Positions 17,513-28,700 of a stretch of 64,000 bases of DNA are shown one piece after another. The DNA comes from Streptomyces typhae (GTDB lineage Bacteria; Actinomycetota; Actinomycetes; Streptomycetales; Streptomycetaceae). The notes under the pieces are model-generated. The model had not been told where the DNA came from. It saw only the letters and a program-made list of their open reading frames with translations, and ran no database searches. Positions within the stretch are counted from its first letter, which is position 1. Every line of letters starts with the position of its first letter. The stretch covers positions 372,001 through 436,000 of the forward strand of contig NZ_WPNZ01000005.1 of assembly GCF_009755605.1 (NCBI RefSeq). The letters run 5' to 3'. The position numbers were made by a program, and so were the translations under genes.

Positions 17513-18110
17513 GCCCCGCACCTCCCGCCAACTGCTCCAGGACGGGGCGGAGATGGCCGACGAGGGTGGTGGCGTGCAGGTGGTACAGGCGCGGCGGCGG
17601 ATCGCTCATGTAGTAGTCGAAGTCGGGCAGCGGGACCTGGTCGAACCGCAGCGTCGCGTCGGTGACCGGCCGCAGGTGCGGGCCGAGGCCCTCCAGATGG
17701 CGGACGATGTCCGGCTTGGCCTCGAACAGCAGGTGGGGGCGTCCGCGCTCCAGGCACCAGTCGGCCGCTGCGTGCATGACCGCGGTGGCGGCGAACGGCG
17801 CGGTGGAGACCCAGCGGGTGATCTGGGCGGCGCGGTCGGGCGCGTAGCCGGGCGCGACCTCGACGGCGTCGCAGCCGTACATGCGGTGCAGCTCTGGCGG
17901 CACGTCCGCGGTGCCGAGGTCCACGCCGACGGTGGCCACGACGTCCGGGCCGTCGGCGGCGTACCACAGGGTGCCGGGCTCGCCCGGTTCGGTGTTGTAG
18001 ACGCGCAGGTATTCACGGCGGACGAAGTCCATCGCCTGCCTGCGCTCGGCGGGCGAGGCGGCGCGTTTGAGGCTCAGTGCGGTGGGATGGCCGGAGGCGG
18101 CGAGGTTCAT
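17505..18110 (-). CDS. Acyltransferase-like protein (thermostable-hemolysin / autoinducer-synthase-like)
   Basis: This 201-residue protein starts at ATG 18110. MDFVRREYLRVYNTEPGEPG near the N-terminus, VVATVGVDLGT, the ELHRMYGCDAVEVAPGYAPD segment and AVMHAAADWCLERGRPHLLFE, followed by HLEGLGPHLRPV, recall the GNAT-related fold of thermostable hemolysin and acyl-homoserine-lactone-synthase-like proteins. The resemblance is by pattern only. It lies between the flavin oxidase and the P450 in the operon, and the PKS has no thioesterase, so it could transfer the acyl chain from the last ACP to an amine. That is inference. Confidence 0.5.
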   Translation of the reverse strand: MNLAASGHPTALSLKRAASPAERRQAMDFVRREYLRVYNTEPGEPGTLWYAADGPDVVATVGVDLGTADVPPELHRMYGCDAVEVAPGYAPDRAAQITRWVSTAPFAATAVMHAAADWCLERGRPHLLFEAKPDIVRHLEGLGPHLRPVTDATLRFDQVPLPDFDYYMSDPPPRLYHLHATTLVGHLRPVLEQLAGGAGHG

Positions 18111-18122
18111 GAGGGCCGGTTC

Positions 18123-19784
18123 CTATTCCGTAGCGTCTGCTTCATGGGCGGCAGCGTCCGCTCGTCGGGCGGCGGCAGTGTCTGCTTGCTGCTCGGTGGC
18201 AGCGTCTGCTCGTCGGGCGGCGGCAGCGTCTGCCGCGTCGGCGGCGATGCCGTAGCGCCGGGGCGCGATGACGCCACCGGGGTCGAGCGCGCGTTTCAGG
18301 CGGGCGAGCGCCCGCGCACGGCCTGGGTCCGGGTAGCGCGTCAGATGACTGTCCAGGACGTTCTTCCGGTAGGGGAGTACGTCGATTCCCTCCATCTCCG
18401 CCACCAGGTGGCCGTAGCACGCATGGGCGCGCGCGACGTCCCGCGGGTCGTGCTTGTCGAAGGTGAGGCCGAGCACGCCCACCGCGCGGTCGGTGGTCGC
18501 CATGATGAAGCTGGCGGAGAACGCGAAGCCGTGCTCGCGGTAGACGGGTTCCGCGACGCGCACCACGTCCCGTACCCGTGCGCCGCGCGCCTCGATGCTG
18601 GGCGAGTACCAGATCAGGCCGAGCCGCTCCCAGCCCAGGCTCCGGCTGATGTGGTCGAACGCGGCGTCCGACGGGGTGCCCCGCATCAGGTCGTGGATGT
18701 CCTGGTGGTTGTCCAGGAGCTGGCGCAGCGCACCCGCCCGCGCGGACACGGCGCGGGGGAGGAGCGGGAGGCGCTGGAGACCGTGCAGGGTGTGGGCCGC
18801 GCGCCGCCTGCGGGCGAGACCGGCGTCGGTGAAGAACCGCACGGAGGCGATGCCGCGCAGGGCCCCGCGGATGCCGCGGCGCTGCGCGGCGACCTGGGCG
18901 CGGGAGCCGTACAGGGCGCCGTGCGCGCTCCAGGGCGCGGCGGGCCGGTAGGCGGTGGTGTCACGGGACTTGACGGAGCCGATGGCGCGCAGCGGGTTGG
19001 AGATGTGCGTCAGACAGTCCAGCTGCCCGTGCAGCCGTAACCGTACGAGTACGTCGATGAGTTGCTCCAGGTCCCGGTCGCGCGCCAGTTCCACACGGAA
19101 GGAGGCGTAGGCCTCGGGCCGCGGGACGAGTTCGACACGTGCGCAGGTGACGATGCCGAAGTTGGACTGGACGAACAGGCCGCTCAGGTCGGGGCCGGTG
19201 CCGGGGAAGACACCGGTGCGCAGCAGGGTGCCGTCGCCGAGGACGACCTCCAGGTCGGACAGGGTCTCGCGGTGGTGGCCCCGGCTGGTGTAGCCGAGGC
19301 CGCCCTCCAGGGCGTTCCCCAGCACGCTGGCCCCCGTGGCGGCGCCGGTCACGTCGGGGAAGAAGGGGGCACCGGAGTCCTTCAGGTGGGCGGACAGGTC
19401 GAGCTGGGTGACGCCGGGCTCGACGTACGCGTACCCGTGCTCGGTGTCGACGGAGCGGATGCGCGCGAGGCGGCCCAGCTCCACGAGCACCTGACCGTCC
19501 CCGGCGGGCAGCCGGGAGCCGTTGCCCACGTTCATGCCCCGGCTGACCGGGTACAGCGGCTGCCCGTGGGCGTTGGCCGCCCGGACCACGTCCTGTACCT
19601 CCTCGACGGAGCCGGGACGTACGACACCGGCGAGCGCGCGGGTGATGCCCAATGTGTTGTCGAGGCAGGCGGCGATCTCGTCGGGGGCGGTGGAGACGTG
19701 CTCCTTGCCCACCGCGCGGGCGAACGCCTCCCATACCTCACCGGGCGCGGCCGTCGCCGTTCCGGGGCCGGTCGCTGATGTCAT
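18123..19784 (-). CDS. FAD-linked oxidase of the vanillyl-alcohol-oxidase/PCMH type
   Basis: ATG 19784 overlaps the PKS stop as ATGA, fixing the start; 553 residues. The PCMH FAD-binding domain shows LAGVVRPGSVEEVQDVVRAA, PVSRGMNVGNGSR (ADP/FAD loop), AYVEPGVTQLDLSAHLKD, and DVTGAATGASVLGNALEGG. The C-terminal cap has LTFDKHDPRDVARAHACYGH. The layout resembles 4-cresol dehydrogenase and vanillyl-alcohol oxidase, which oxidise para-substituted phenols. The last 45 residues are Ala/Asp/Arg repeats (ARRADAAT-like). Coupling to the PKS suggests it acts on the released or ACP-bound product; a phenolic substrate would fit. Confidence 0.85.
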   Translation of the reverse strand: MTSATGPGTATAAPGEVWEAFARAVGKEHVSTAPDEIAACLDNTLGITRALAGVVRPGSVEEVQDVVRAANAHGQPLYPVSRGMNVGNGSRLPAGDGQVLVELGRLARIRSVDTEHGYAYVEPGVTQLDLSAHLKDSGAPFFPDVTGAATGASVLGNALEGGLGYTSRGHHRETLSDLEVVLGDGTLLRTGVFPGTGPDLSGLFVQSNFGIVTCARVELVPRPEAYASFRVELARDRDLEQLIDVLVRLRLHGQLDCLTHISNPLRAIGSVKSRDTTAYRPAAPWSAHGALYGSRAQVAAQRRGIRGALRGIASVRFFTDAGLARRRRAAHTLHGLQRLPLLPRAVSARAGALRQLLDNHQDIHDLMRGTPSDAAFDHISRSLGWERLGLIWYSPSIEARGARVRDVVRVAEPVYREHGFAFSASFIMATTDRAVGVLGLTFDKHDPRDVARAHACYGHLVAEMEGIDVLPYRKNVLDSHLTRYPDPGRARALARLKRALDPGGVIAPRRYGIAADAADAAAARRADAATEQQADTAAARRADAAAHEADATE

Positions 19785-22700
19785 GGCTGTGTCCCGTCGT
19801 TCGTGCCCTTCGCCGACGCACGGCACAGATAGTCCGTGAGCCGCCGCAGGGTGGGGTGGTCGTAGATGAGGGTGACGGGCAGCGGGACGCCGAGGGCGGC
19901 GCTGAGACGGCCGCGCAGCTCCGTGCCCAGGAGCGAGTCCACGCCCAGGTCGGACAGGGCGAGGTCGCCCTGGGTCCCGTCCCGTGCGTCGGGGACCGCG
20001 GAGGTGCCGAGCAGGTCGGTGAGGTGCTGGAGCAGGACGTCGTGCATGGATGCGGGGTTGGTGCCGGATGAGGCTCGGGCCGCTTCCGCGTCCGTGTCCG
20101 TGTCCGCTTTCGCCGATGCCGATGCCGATGCCGATGCCGATGCCGATATCGGTGGCGGTGGCGGTGGCGGTGATGGTGATGGTGCCGTTGGTGCTGAGGC
20201 GAGGTCACGGGCGTGCGGCAGGTGGAGTGTGCCGGTGGCGGCGTGCCAGTCCACGCGGGCGACGGCGCCGGCAGCGGGGCCGCCGGTGATCAGGCGGGCG
20301 GCGGCGGCCAGCGACTCGTGCGCGTGCTGGGGGAGCAGTCCGGTGCGGCGCAGCCGTTCCTGGGCGGGGCCGTGCAGCCTGCCCGCCATGCCGACGTTCC
20401 ATGGGCCCCAGCCGACGCTGGTCGCGGGCAGCCCCTGTGACCTGCGGAGCTGGGCGAGGCCGTCGAGGAAGCCGTTCGCCGCGGCGTAGTTGCCCTGGCC
20501 TGCCGTGCCCAGGAGCGCGGCCAGGGAGGAGAAGCAGACGAAGAACTCCAGCGGGTCCGCACGGGTGGCCAGGTGCAGATTCCAGGCGCCGTCGGCCTTG
20601 GCGGCGAGCACCTTGGCGCAGCGCTCCCAGGTGAGGTGGGTGACCGGGGCGTCGTCGAGCACGCCCGCGGCGTGGACGATCCCGCGCAGCGGGGGCCCTT
20701 CCGTGCGGAGCCGGGCCATCAGCGCGTCGACCTGTGCGGGGTCGGCGACGTCGCAGGAGTAGCCGCGCACCCGGTCGTCGGCTTCGGCGGGTCCGGGCGG
20801 CGTGGCGTTCGCGCCGCCGCGGCTCACCAGGGCGACCCGCCCCGCACCGCGCGCAAGCAGCAGGTGGACGGTCAGCCGGCCGAGCGCTCCGGAGGCGCCG
20901 GTCACCAGGTAGGTCCCGGCGGCTTTCACGGGGATGTCCGGGACATCCGGGACGTCCGGGGGGTCCTGAAAGCCCGAGAGGCCCTGAAGGCCCGAGAGGC
21001 CCTGGAGATCCTGGAGGCCCTGGAGATCCTGGAGGTCCGGGGACCTGTGCTCCGGTGTGTCGAGCGCGTCCTCCACGGTGTCGATCCGGGTCGCGGTGGC
21101 ACGGCCGTCGCGGATGACCACCTCGTCGTCGGCGCGGTCCGCCACCAGTTCCGCGGCCAGCGCCCCCAGGTCGCCCTCAATGTCGCCGATGTCCAGCCGC
21201 CGCGCGCCCAGGTCGCGGTGCTCCTGCGCGACCACCCGTGCGTACCCCCACAGGGAGGCACCCCGCGGATCGACGGTGTCACCGTCCCGCCGGGCGACGG
21301 CGCGCCGGGTGACGAACGTCAGACGGCGCGCACCGGTCGCCCCGTCGGCGAGCAGTCGCCGGCACGCTCCGACGGCCGCCCGCAGGGCGGTGTGGAGTCC
21401 GGCCTGTGCTGCTGACGCCACTGTGTTCGGTATCTCCGAGACACTCGCCGAGTTCGACGACACGGCATCCAGGCACACCACTTCCACGGGTCCCGCGGGC
21501 AGGGACTCCGGCAGAGCGGGCCGCGTCAGGCACGTGTGCCCGCGCTCGCGCAGCTCCCCGGCCAGGCGGCCTGCGACGTGCGGCTCGCCGCCCACCAACA
21601 GCCACGTGCGCGGGGACAGTTCCCGCGCGGCCTCGTCGAGGGCGCGGAAGCCCAGCTGGTACGTCCCCAACGGCGGCGAGCCGGTCGGCGACAAGCCGGA
21701 CGAGGGGCGCTCGGCCAGGAAGGGGGCATGCCCTTCGCCGAGCAGGGTGGCACGCGGCGCGGGCCGCAGCACGACGCCCTCCAGGCGCAGCACCGGGCCC
21801 ACGCCGTCCCTCCACAGGACGACGTCACCCCGCCCGGTGTGCGGGTCGTCCTCCGCGTCCTCGTGCGCGACGGCGTGCGCCCACATCGTTCCCCCGGGAA
21901 CGCCGTAGGACGTCACGCGTTCCACCGCGACCGGCACGGTGGCGCGGCCGTCGGGCGCCGCGGCGAACGCCTGCGGCAGGGCGAAGACGAGCAACTGCAG
22001 CAGGGAGTCCAGCAGACCGGGATGGCAGCGGTAGTCGGCCAGGTGGTCGTGCGGCCCGTCGGCGCGAATACGCGCGAGGGACTCACCCGGCCCGCGCCGG
22101 ACCTCCGCGATCCAGCGGAAGTCCGGACCGTAGGTGAGGGCGTGCCGGGAGAACCGCTCGTAGAAGGCGTCCTCGGTGACGACCTCGTGGCACCGCGACC
22201 GGATCTCTTCCGGACGACCGGGCTCCTGAGCGCCGCGCTCAATGGGGCCGGGTTTCCGCGGACCGGGCACGGCAGGAGCGGGTTTCTGCCGATCGGGCCC
22301 GGCAGGGCCGCTCTCCTGTCGACCGGGCTCACCAAGCCCGGGGCCCTGTCCGCCGGGCTCGGCAGGGTGGCGGGGCTCAGCAGGGTGGCGGGGCTCGGCA
22401 GGGTGGCGGGGCTCGGCAGGGTGGCCGGGCTCGACAGGGTGGCCGGGCTCGACAGGGTGGCCGGGCTTCCGCCGACCGGGCTCCTCGGGCCCGGTGCCCG
22501 CACGCAGTCGGCACTGCGCATGCAGCGTCCAGTCCGCGTCCATGGGCCGCCTCCCGGCGGCATCCCGGGCGTCACTGCTGGCCACCCGCACGTTCCAGGT
22601 GGACGCCGCTTCCGGCGCGGGCGTGCAGACGGTGTCCGTGCGCCGCGTCTCACCGGGTGCCAGCGTCAACGCCCGGGTGAACCCGGCCTGCTCGACCGTG

Positions 22701-25700
22701 ACGGGACCGGGCCCGAGCAGCCGCTCCCCCGCGGCGAGGGCCCGCGCGAGATGCACCGCGCCGGGGACCACGACGCGGTCGTACACCTGGTGCGCGGCCA
22801 ACAGCGGCGGCTGTGTGGTGCGGTGCTCGACGGTGAAGGCCGCGTGGTCGGTGAACGGGGACGGACCGCCGGTGCCGATGAGCGCGTCGTCACCGGTCGC
22901 GGTCGCGGGCGCGGGCGCGTTGCCGGGTGCGGCGGCCGACGCGCCCGCCTCCGCGATCCAGTGGCGCCTGCGGTCGTAGGGGTATCCGGGCAGCGACACC
23001 TTCGTACGCGGCCGTTCCCGGTGGACGGCGGACCAGTCCACGTCGACGCCGTGGGCGTGCAGCGCCGCGGCGCTGGAGAGCAACTGCCGGGAAGCCGGAT
23101 GCTTGGGGTGGAGCGAAGGGAGCCAGCCCGCCACCGGCGCTTCCGGCAGGCACGCGCGGGCGAACTGGAGCAGGACCGGCGCCGGTCCGATCTCGACCAG
23201 ATGCGTCGCGTCGGCGAGGTGGCGCACCCCTTCCCGGAACCGGACCGTGCCGCGGGCGTGCCGCGCCCAGTAGTCGCCGTCGAGGTCCGCGCCGTCGCGG
23301 ACGATCTCGCCCGTCAGGTTGGAGACGAGGGAGATCTCGGGGGTGCGCGGGGTGACGGCGCGCGCCGCCGCCGACAGGTCGTCGAGCATGGGATCGAGGA
23401 GAGCCGAGTGGAAGGCGTGGGACACGTTCAGAGCCACCGTGCGGACGCCCTGCTCGCGCAGATGCCCGAGGAGCTTCTCCACCTCGGGGTGCGGACCCGA
23501 GACCACGACGTGGGAGGGTCCGTTGTCGGCGGCGACGGACAGCGCCCGCACCCCCGTGCGGTCCAGCGCTTCGGCGACCGTGTCCGGGGAGGCGAACACG
23601 GAGGCCATCGCCCCGCCCTCCGGCAGAGCGCCCATGAGCCGCCCGCGCCGCGCCAGCAGCCTCAGGGCGTCATCGAGACCGAGCGCACCGGCCGTGTGCG
23701 CCGCCGCGAACTCCCCGACGCTGTGCCCGATGACGACGTCCGGCCGCACCCCCCAGGACTCCCAGAGCCGCACCAGCGCGAACTGCACGGCGAAGAGCGC
23801 CGGCTGCGTGTACTGGGTGCGGTCCAGCAACTGCCTCTGCTCGGGGTCCAGGAGGACGGACAGCAGAGGGTGGGGGAGGAGCGGATCGAGCGTCCGGGCG
23901 CAGGTGTCGAGCGCTGCCCGCGCTGTCGGCCAGTGGGTGTACAACTCGCGTCCCATGCCCGCGTACTGGGACCCCTGGCCGGTGAACAGGAAGGCGACGC
24001 GGGCCGTCCCCCCGGAGGCCCGGCCGCCACTGACGAGCTGGGGATGGCGTGCGCCGCGTACGGCACTGCTGAGCGCGGCCCGCGCCTGCTCCTTGTCCTC
24101 CGCCAGCACCGCCAGCCGGTGCGGCAGGTGGGTGCGTCCGACGGCGCTGGTGCAGGCGATGTCGGGCAGGGTGTCGCGGGTCGTCCGCAGATGGGTGAGA
24201 TAGCGGTCCGCGAGGGCGCGGAGCGCTTCGGCGCTGCGGGCCGACAGGAGCAGCGCATGGGTGCCGCCGGAGTCCGCGACCGCGGTCGGCCTGTCGAGTG
24301 CTGGTGGTGCTTGTTCGATGATGGTGTGGGCGTTGGTGCCGCTGATGCCGAAGGAGCTGAGGGTGGCGCGGCGGGGTGTGTGGGTGGTGATCCAGGGGGT
24401 GGGGGTGGTGGGGATGGTGATGTGGGCGTTGTCCCAGTCGGTGGCGGGATTGGGGTGAGTGAGGTTGCGGTGTGGGGGGATGAGTCCTTCGCGTACGGTC
24501 AGGGTGGTGGCGATGAGGCCTGCGATGCCTGCGGCTGCTTCGAGGTGTCCGATGTTGGTCTTGATGGATGTGACGGCCAGGTGCTGCCGGGCGGACCGGC
24601 GGCCGGTCACCGCGTGCGTCAGGGCGCTGAGTTCGAGTGGATCGCCCAGGGCGGTACCGGTTCCGTGCGCCTGGTGGTAGCCGATGTCGTCGGCGTTCAG
24701 GCCGCTCTGGGTCAGTGCGGCGTCCAGCAACTGCTGCTGGGCCCTGGCATTGGGTGCGGTGAGCCCCGCGCTGCGCCCGTCCTGGTTGATGGCCGTGCAA
24801 CGGATGAGTGCGTGAATGGTGTCGTTCGCGGCGAGTGCGTCGGACAGCCGCTTCAAAACGACCACCCCCACCCCCTCGCCCCGGCCGAATCCGTCGGCGG
24901 ACGCGTCGAAGGTCTTGCACCGGCCGTCGGCGGCGACGGCCTGCATGCCCGCGAGGGAGAGCGAGGCCTCCGGTGTCAGCATGAGGCTGGCTCCGCCCGC
25001 GAAGGCGATGTCGCTCTCCCCTTGCAGCAGGCTCTGCCGTGCCAGGTGCACCGCCACCAGGGACGAGGAGCACGCCGTGTCCACGACCAGGCTCGGCCCG
25101 CGCAGCCCGAGCAGGTAGGAGAGCCGCCCCGCTGCCAGGCTGTTGAGGTTGCCGAGCCCGGTGTGGGCGTCGTGCGAGCCGGCCCGCTCGGCGAGTCGCG
25201 CGTAGTCGTTGTAGTACAGGGAGAGGAAGACGCCGCCGCGGCTGCCCTTGAGCCCGTCGGGAGCGATCGCCGCGTCCGCGAGGGACTCCCACGCCGTCTC
25301 CAGGAGCAGCCGCTGCTGCGGGTCGAGACGGGCGGTCTCATGGTCGCTGAGGCCGAAGAACGCGGCGTCGAAGGTGTCCACGGGCTCGGTGAGGAAGCCG
25401 CCGCGGCGCAGTGACCCGGCGAGCGGCTCGCCGTCGCCGGACGCGAGGTCCTCCGTACGCCAACGGTCGGCCGGGACATCGGTGATGGCGTCGCGCCCCT
25501 CGCACAGCAACCGCCAGTACGCGTCGACGCCGTCGGCACCGCCCGGGAACCGGCACGCCATGCCGACGATCGCGACGACGTCCTCGTCCTCCTCCCTCGG
25601 GGCGGCCACCGAGGGGGTCCGCTCCACGGGGGCGTCGGCAGCCCGCACGGGCTGCCGGCCGGCCTCCGGCGCGGACCCGGCGGAGGCCGGCGCGCCTTGC

Positions 25701-28700
25701 GCACGGACGGCTGTGTCACCACCGTCCCTGAGGTGCTCCGCCAACTCCCCGACGGTCGGGAACTCGAAGGTCACCGTCGAGCTGAGCGGCACGTCCAGAT
25801 CGGCCATGAGGCGATTGCGGAGCTCCACCGCGAGGCTGGAGTCCAGTCCCAGGTCCATGAAGGGACGGCCGGGGTCGACGGACGCCTCCGGGGGCAGGCG
25901 CAGGATGTCACGCAGTACGCGGTCGAGCACTTCGGCGGCGTCCTGGGCCGGTCGATCGGTGGTGTCCTTGACTGGTCGTGCGGTGGTGCCCCGGGCCGGT
26001 TGGTCGGCGGTGTCCCGGACCGGCCGCTCGGCGGTCTTTTGGACGGAACGGTCTGCGGCGTGCGGAGCGGAGCGGTGTTCCGGCTCCTCGGCCGTGCGCA
26101 GGCGGGCCGGTGTGCGGCCACCCAGGTGGCGACGGTACCGCTCCCAGTCCACGGCCAGGCATGTCGCGGTCGCCGCGTCGCCGCCGATGAGGCGCGCCAG
26201 TTCAGCCGTGGCGTCGGTCGGCGCGAGGAGAGAGATCCCGGCGGCGTCCCACAGCCGGCCGGCCGAGCGCGGGGCCCGGTCGGCCATGCCGCCGCCGGCC
26301 CACGGCCCCCAGGCGACACTCAGGGCGGGCAGCCCCTGGGCGCGCCCGTGCAGGGCGAGGCCGTCGAGGTAGGCGTTGGCTGCCGCGTACGCGCTCTGGC
26401 CCACGGTCCCCAGGAGGACAGCCTGGGAGGAGAAGTACACGACGAAGTCGAGTGTGTGACGCTGCTTCAGCGCGGCCCGGTGCACATTCCACCCGCCGGC
26501 CACCTTGGGTCGCAGCACCCGCTCGGCCTGTTCACGGGTGGCGTGCAGGATCAGGCTGTCGTCGAGCACGCCCGCCGCATGGACGATGCCCCGCAGGGGA
26601 GCGCCGTCGGCCGTCAGCTCGTCGAAGAGCCGCGTGCAGTCGTCCACGCGGGAGATGTCCGCCTGCGTGTACGACAGCTCGGCGCCGCCAGCGGTCAGCT
26701 CGGCGAGGGCGCGTGCGGTGGCCTCCGGCGGCCGGGGCGAGCGGCCGACGAGGAGCACACGCCCGGCGCCGTGCCCTACCAGCCACCGGGCGCAGTGCAG
26801 CCCGAGAGCTCCGCCACCGCCCGTGACCACGTACGTTCCGTCGCCGCGCGGCACGTACCCGGAGTACGCGGAGTGCACGGGATACTCGGCATGCCTGGAG
26901 TGCTCGGCGTGTTCGGAGCGCTCGGCGTGTTCGGAGCGCTCGGCGTGTTCGGATTTCTCCGCGTGCCGGGTGCCGGTGCGCTTCACCGTATCGTTCACGG
27001 CGTCCGGTGCCTCGTCGCTCAGGCGTAGGCCGTAACGTGTCCCGGCACGCAGAGCCGTGTCGTCCTCGGCGCCGCGCCCGCGGGGCCCGTCGGACGAGGA
27101 TGCCGCGATGTCGTCGACGAGTCGGTCCCCCTCGTGCATGGCGGCCGGGCCCTCGTCGTTCCCCGCGTCGCCGGTGGGGTCGAGGTCGATGCGGCGGCAG
27201 CGCACCTCGGGGTGTTCACTGCTGATGACGCGGCCGATTCCCCACACGGCGGACTGCTGCGGTACGACGAGTTGGCCGGGCTCCGTCGCCTGGCCTCCCC
27301 GGGTGACGAGGGTCAGCCGTGCGGCGGGCAGCGAGCGGGCCAGGGCGCGGGTGACGTCCAGCACCGCCGTGGTCAGGCGGGTCACCTGGCTCAGCACCGC
27401 GTCGCCGTCGCACTCCGAAGTCGGCTGTGGCAGCGCATCAGTCCGCTGGGGGAGCGCTTCGTCCGCCAGGCACACGACCTCGTCGACGTCCTTGGCGGCA
27501 AGCGCGTCCCGTACCTCCGCCAGGGGCCATGGGTCCCCGCCGTCGGGATGTCCGACGACGGTGACGCGGACGCCGTCGCGCGCCAAGCGCTCGCGCAACA
27601 CGTCGGCCGTGCCCCGGCTGTCGTCGAGCAACAGCCAGTGGCCGCGCGCGGGTACGCGTGCCGGGTGGGCGAGGGGGCGCCAGTGCGGGAAGTAACTGCG
27701 GGGCGCGCGTGCCACGGGCGAGGAGGTCTGCTCGGCGCCTGAGAAGGCCTGCGCGGTACCGCCGGAGCCCTTGGAGCCCTCGGAGCCCTCGGAGCCCTCG
27801 GAGTTCTGGGAGACCTGGGAGCTCTTTGATCCTTGGGAGTGTTCCGGCCACCAGTAGCGCTCCCTGGGCCCACGGGGCGGGCGCGGAACCGAGGGCTTGG
27901 GTGCCCTTTCCGGTGATGGTGCTTGTTCGATGATGGTGTGGGCGTTGGTGCCGCTGATGCCGAAGGAGCTGAGGGTGGCGCGGCGGGGGGTGTGGGTGGT
28001 GATCCAGGGGGTGGGGGTGGTGGGGATGGTGATGTGGGCGTTGTCCCAGTCGGTGGCGGGGTTGGGGTGGGTGAGGTTGCGGTGTGGGGGGATGAGTCCT
28101 TCGCGTACGGTCAGGGTGGTGGCGATGAGGCCTGCGATGCCTGCGGCTGCTTCGAGGTGTCCGATGTTGGTCTTGATGGACGTGACGGCCAGGTGCTGCC
28201 GGGCGGACCGGCGGCCCGTCACCGCGTGCATCAGAGCCGACACCTCAAGGGGGTCACCCAGGGCCGTACCGGTCCCATGGGCCTGGTGATAGCCGATGTC
28301 GTCCGCACTCAGGCCGCTCCGGGCCAACGTGGCCGCCAGCAACTGCTGCTGGGCCCTGGCACTGGGCGCGGTGAGCCCCACGCTGCGCCCGTCCTGATTG
28401 ATGGCCGTGGCACGGATCAGCGCGTGAATGGTGTCGTTCGCGGCGAGTGCGTCGGACAGCCGCTTCAGGACGACCACCCCCACGCCCTCACCGCGTACGT
28501 AGCCGTCGGCGGACGCGTCGAAGGTGCGGCACTCGCCGCCCGGGGAGAGCGCCCCCGCCTGCTCGTACATCAGTGTGCTGTCGGGGTGCAGCAGCAGGTT
28601 GCCGCCACCGGCGAGAGCGACGTCGCACTCCTCAAGGAGCAGGCTCTGCCGGGCCAGATGCACCGCCACCAGGGATGAGGAGCACGCCGTGTTGACCGTG

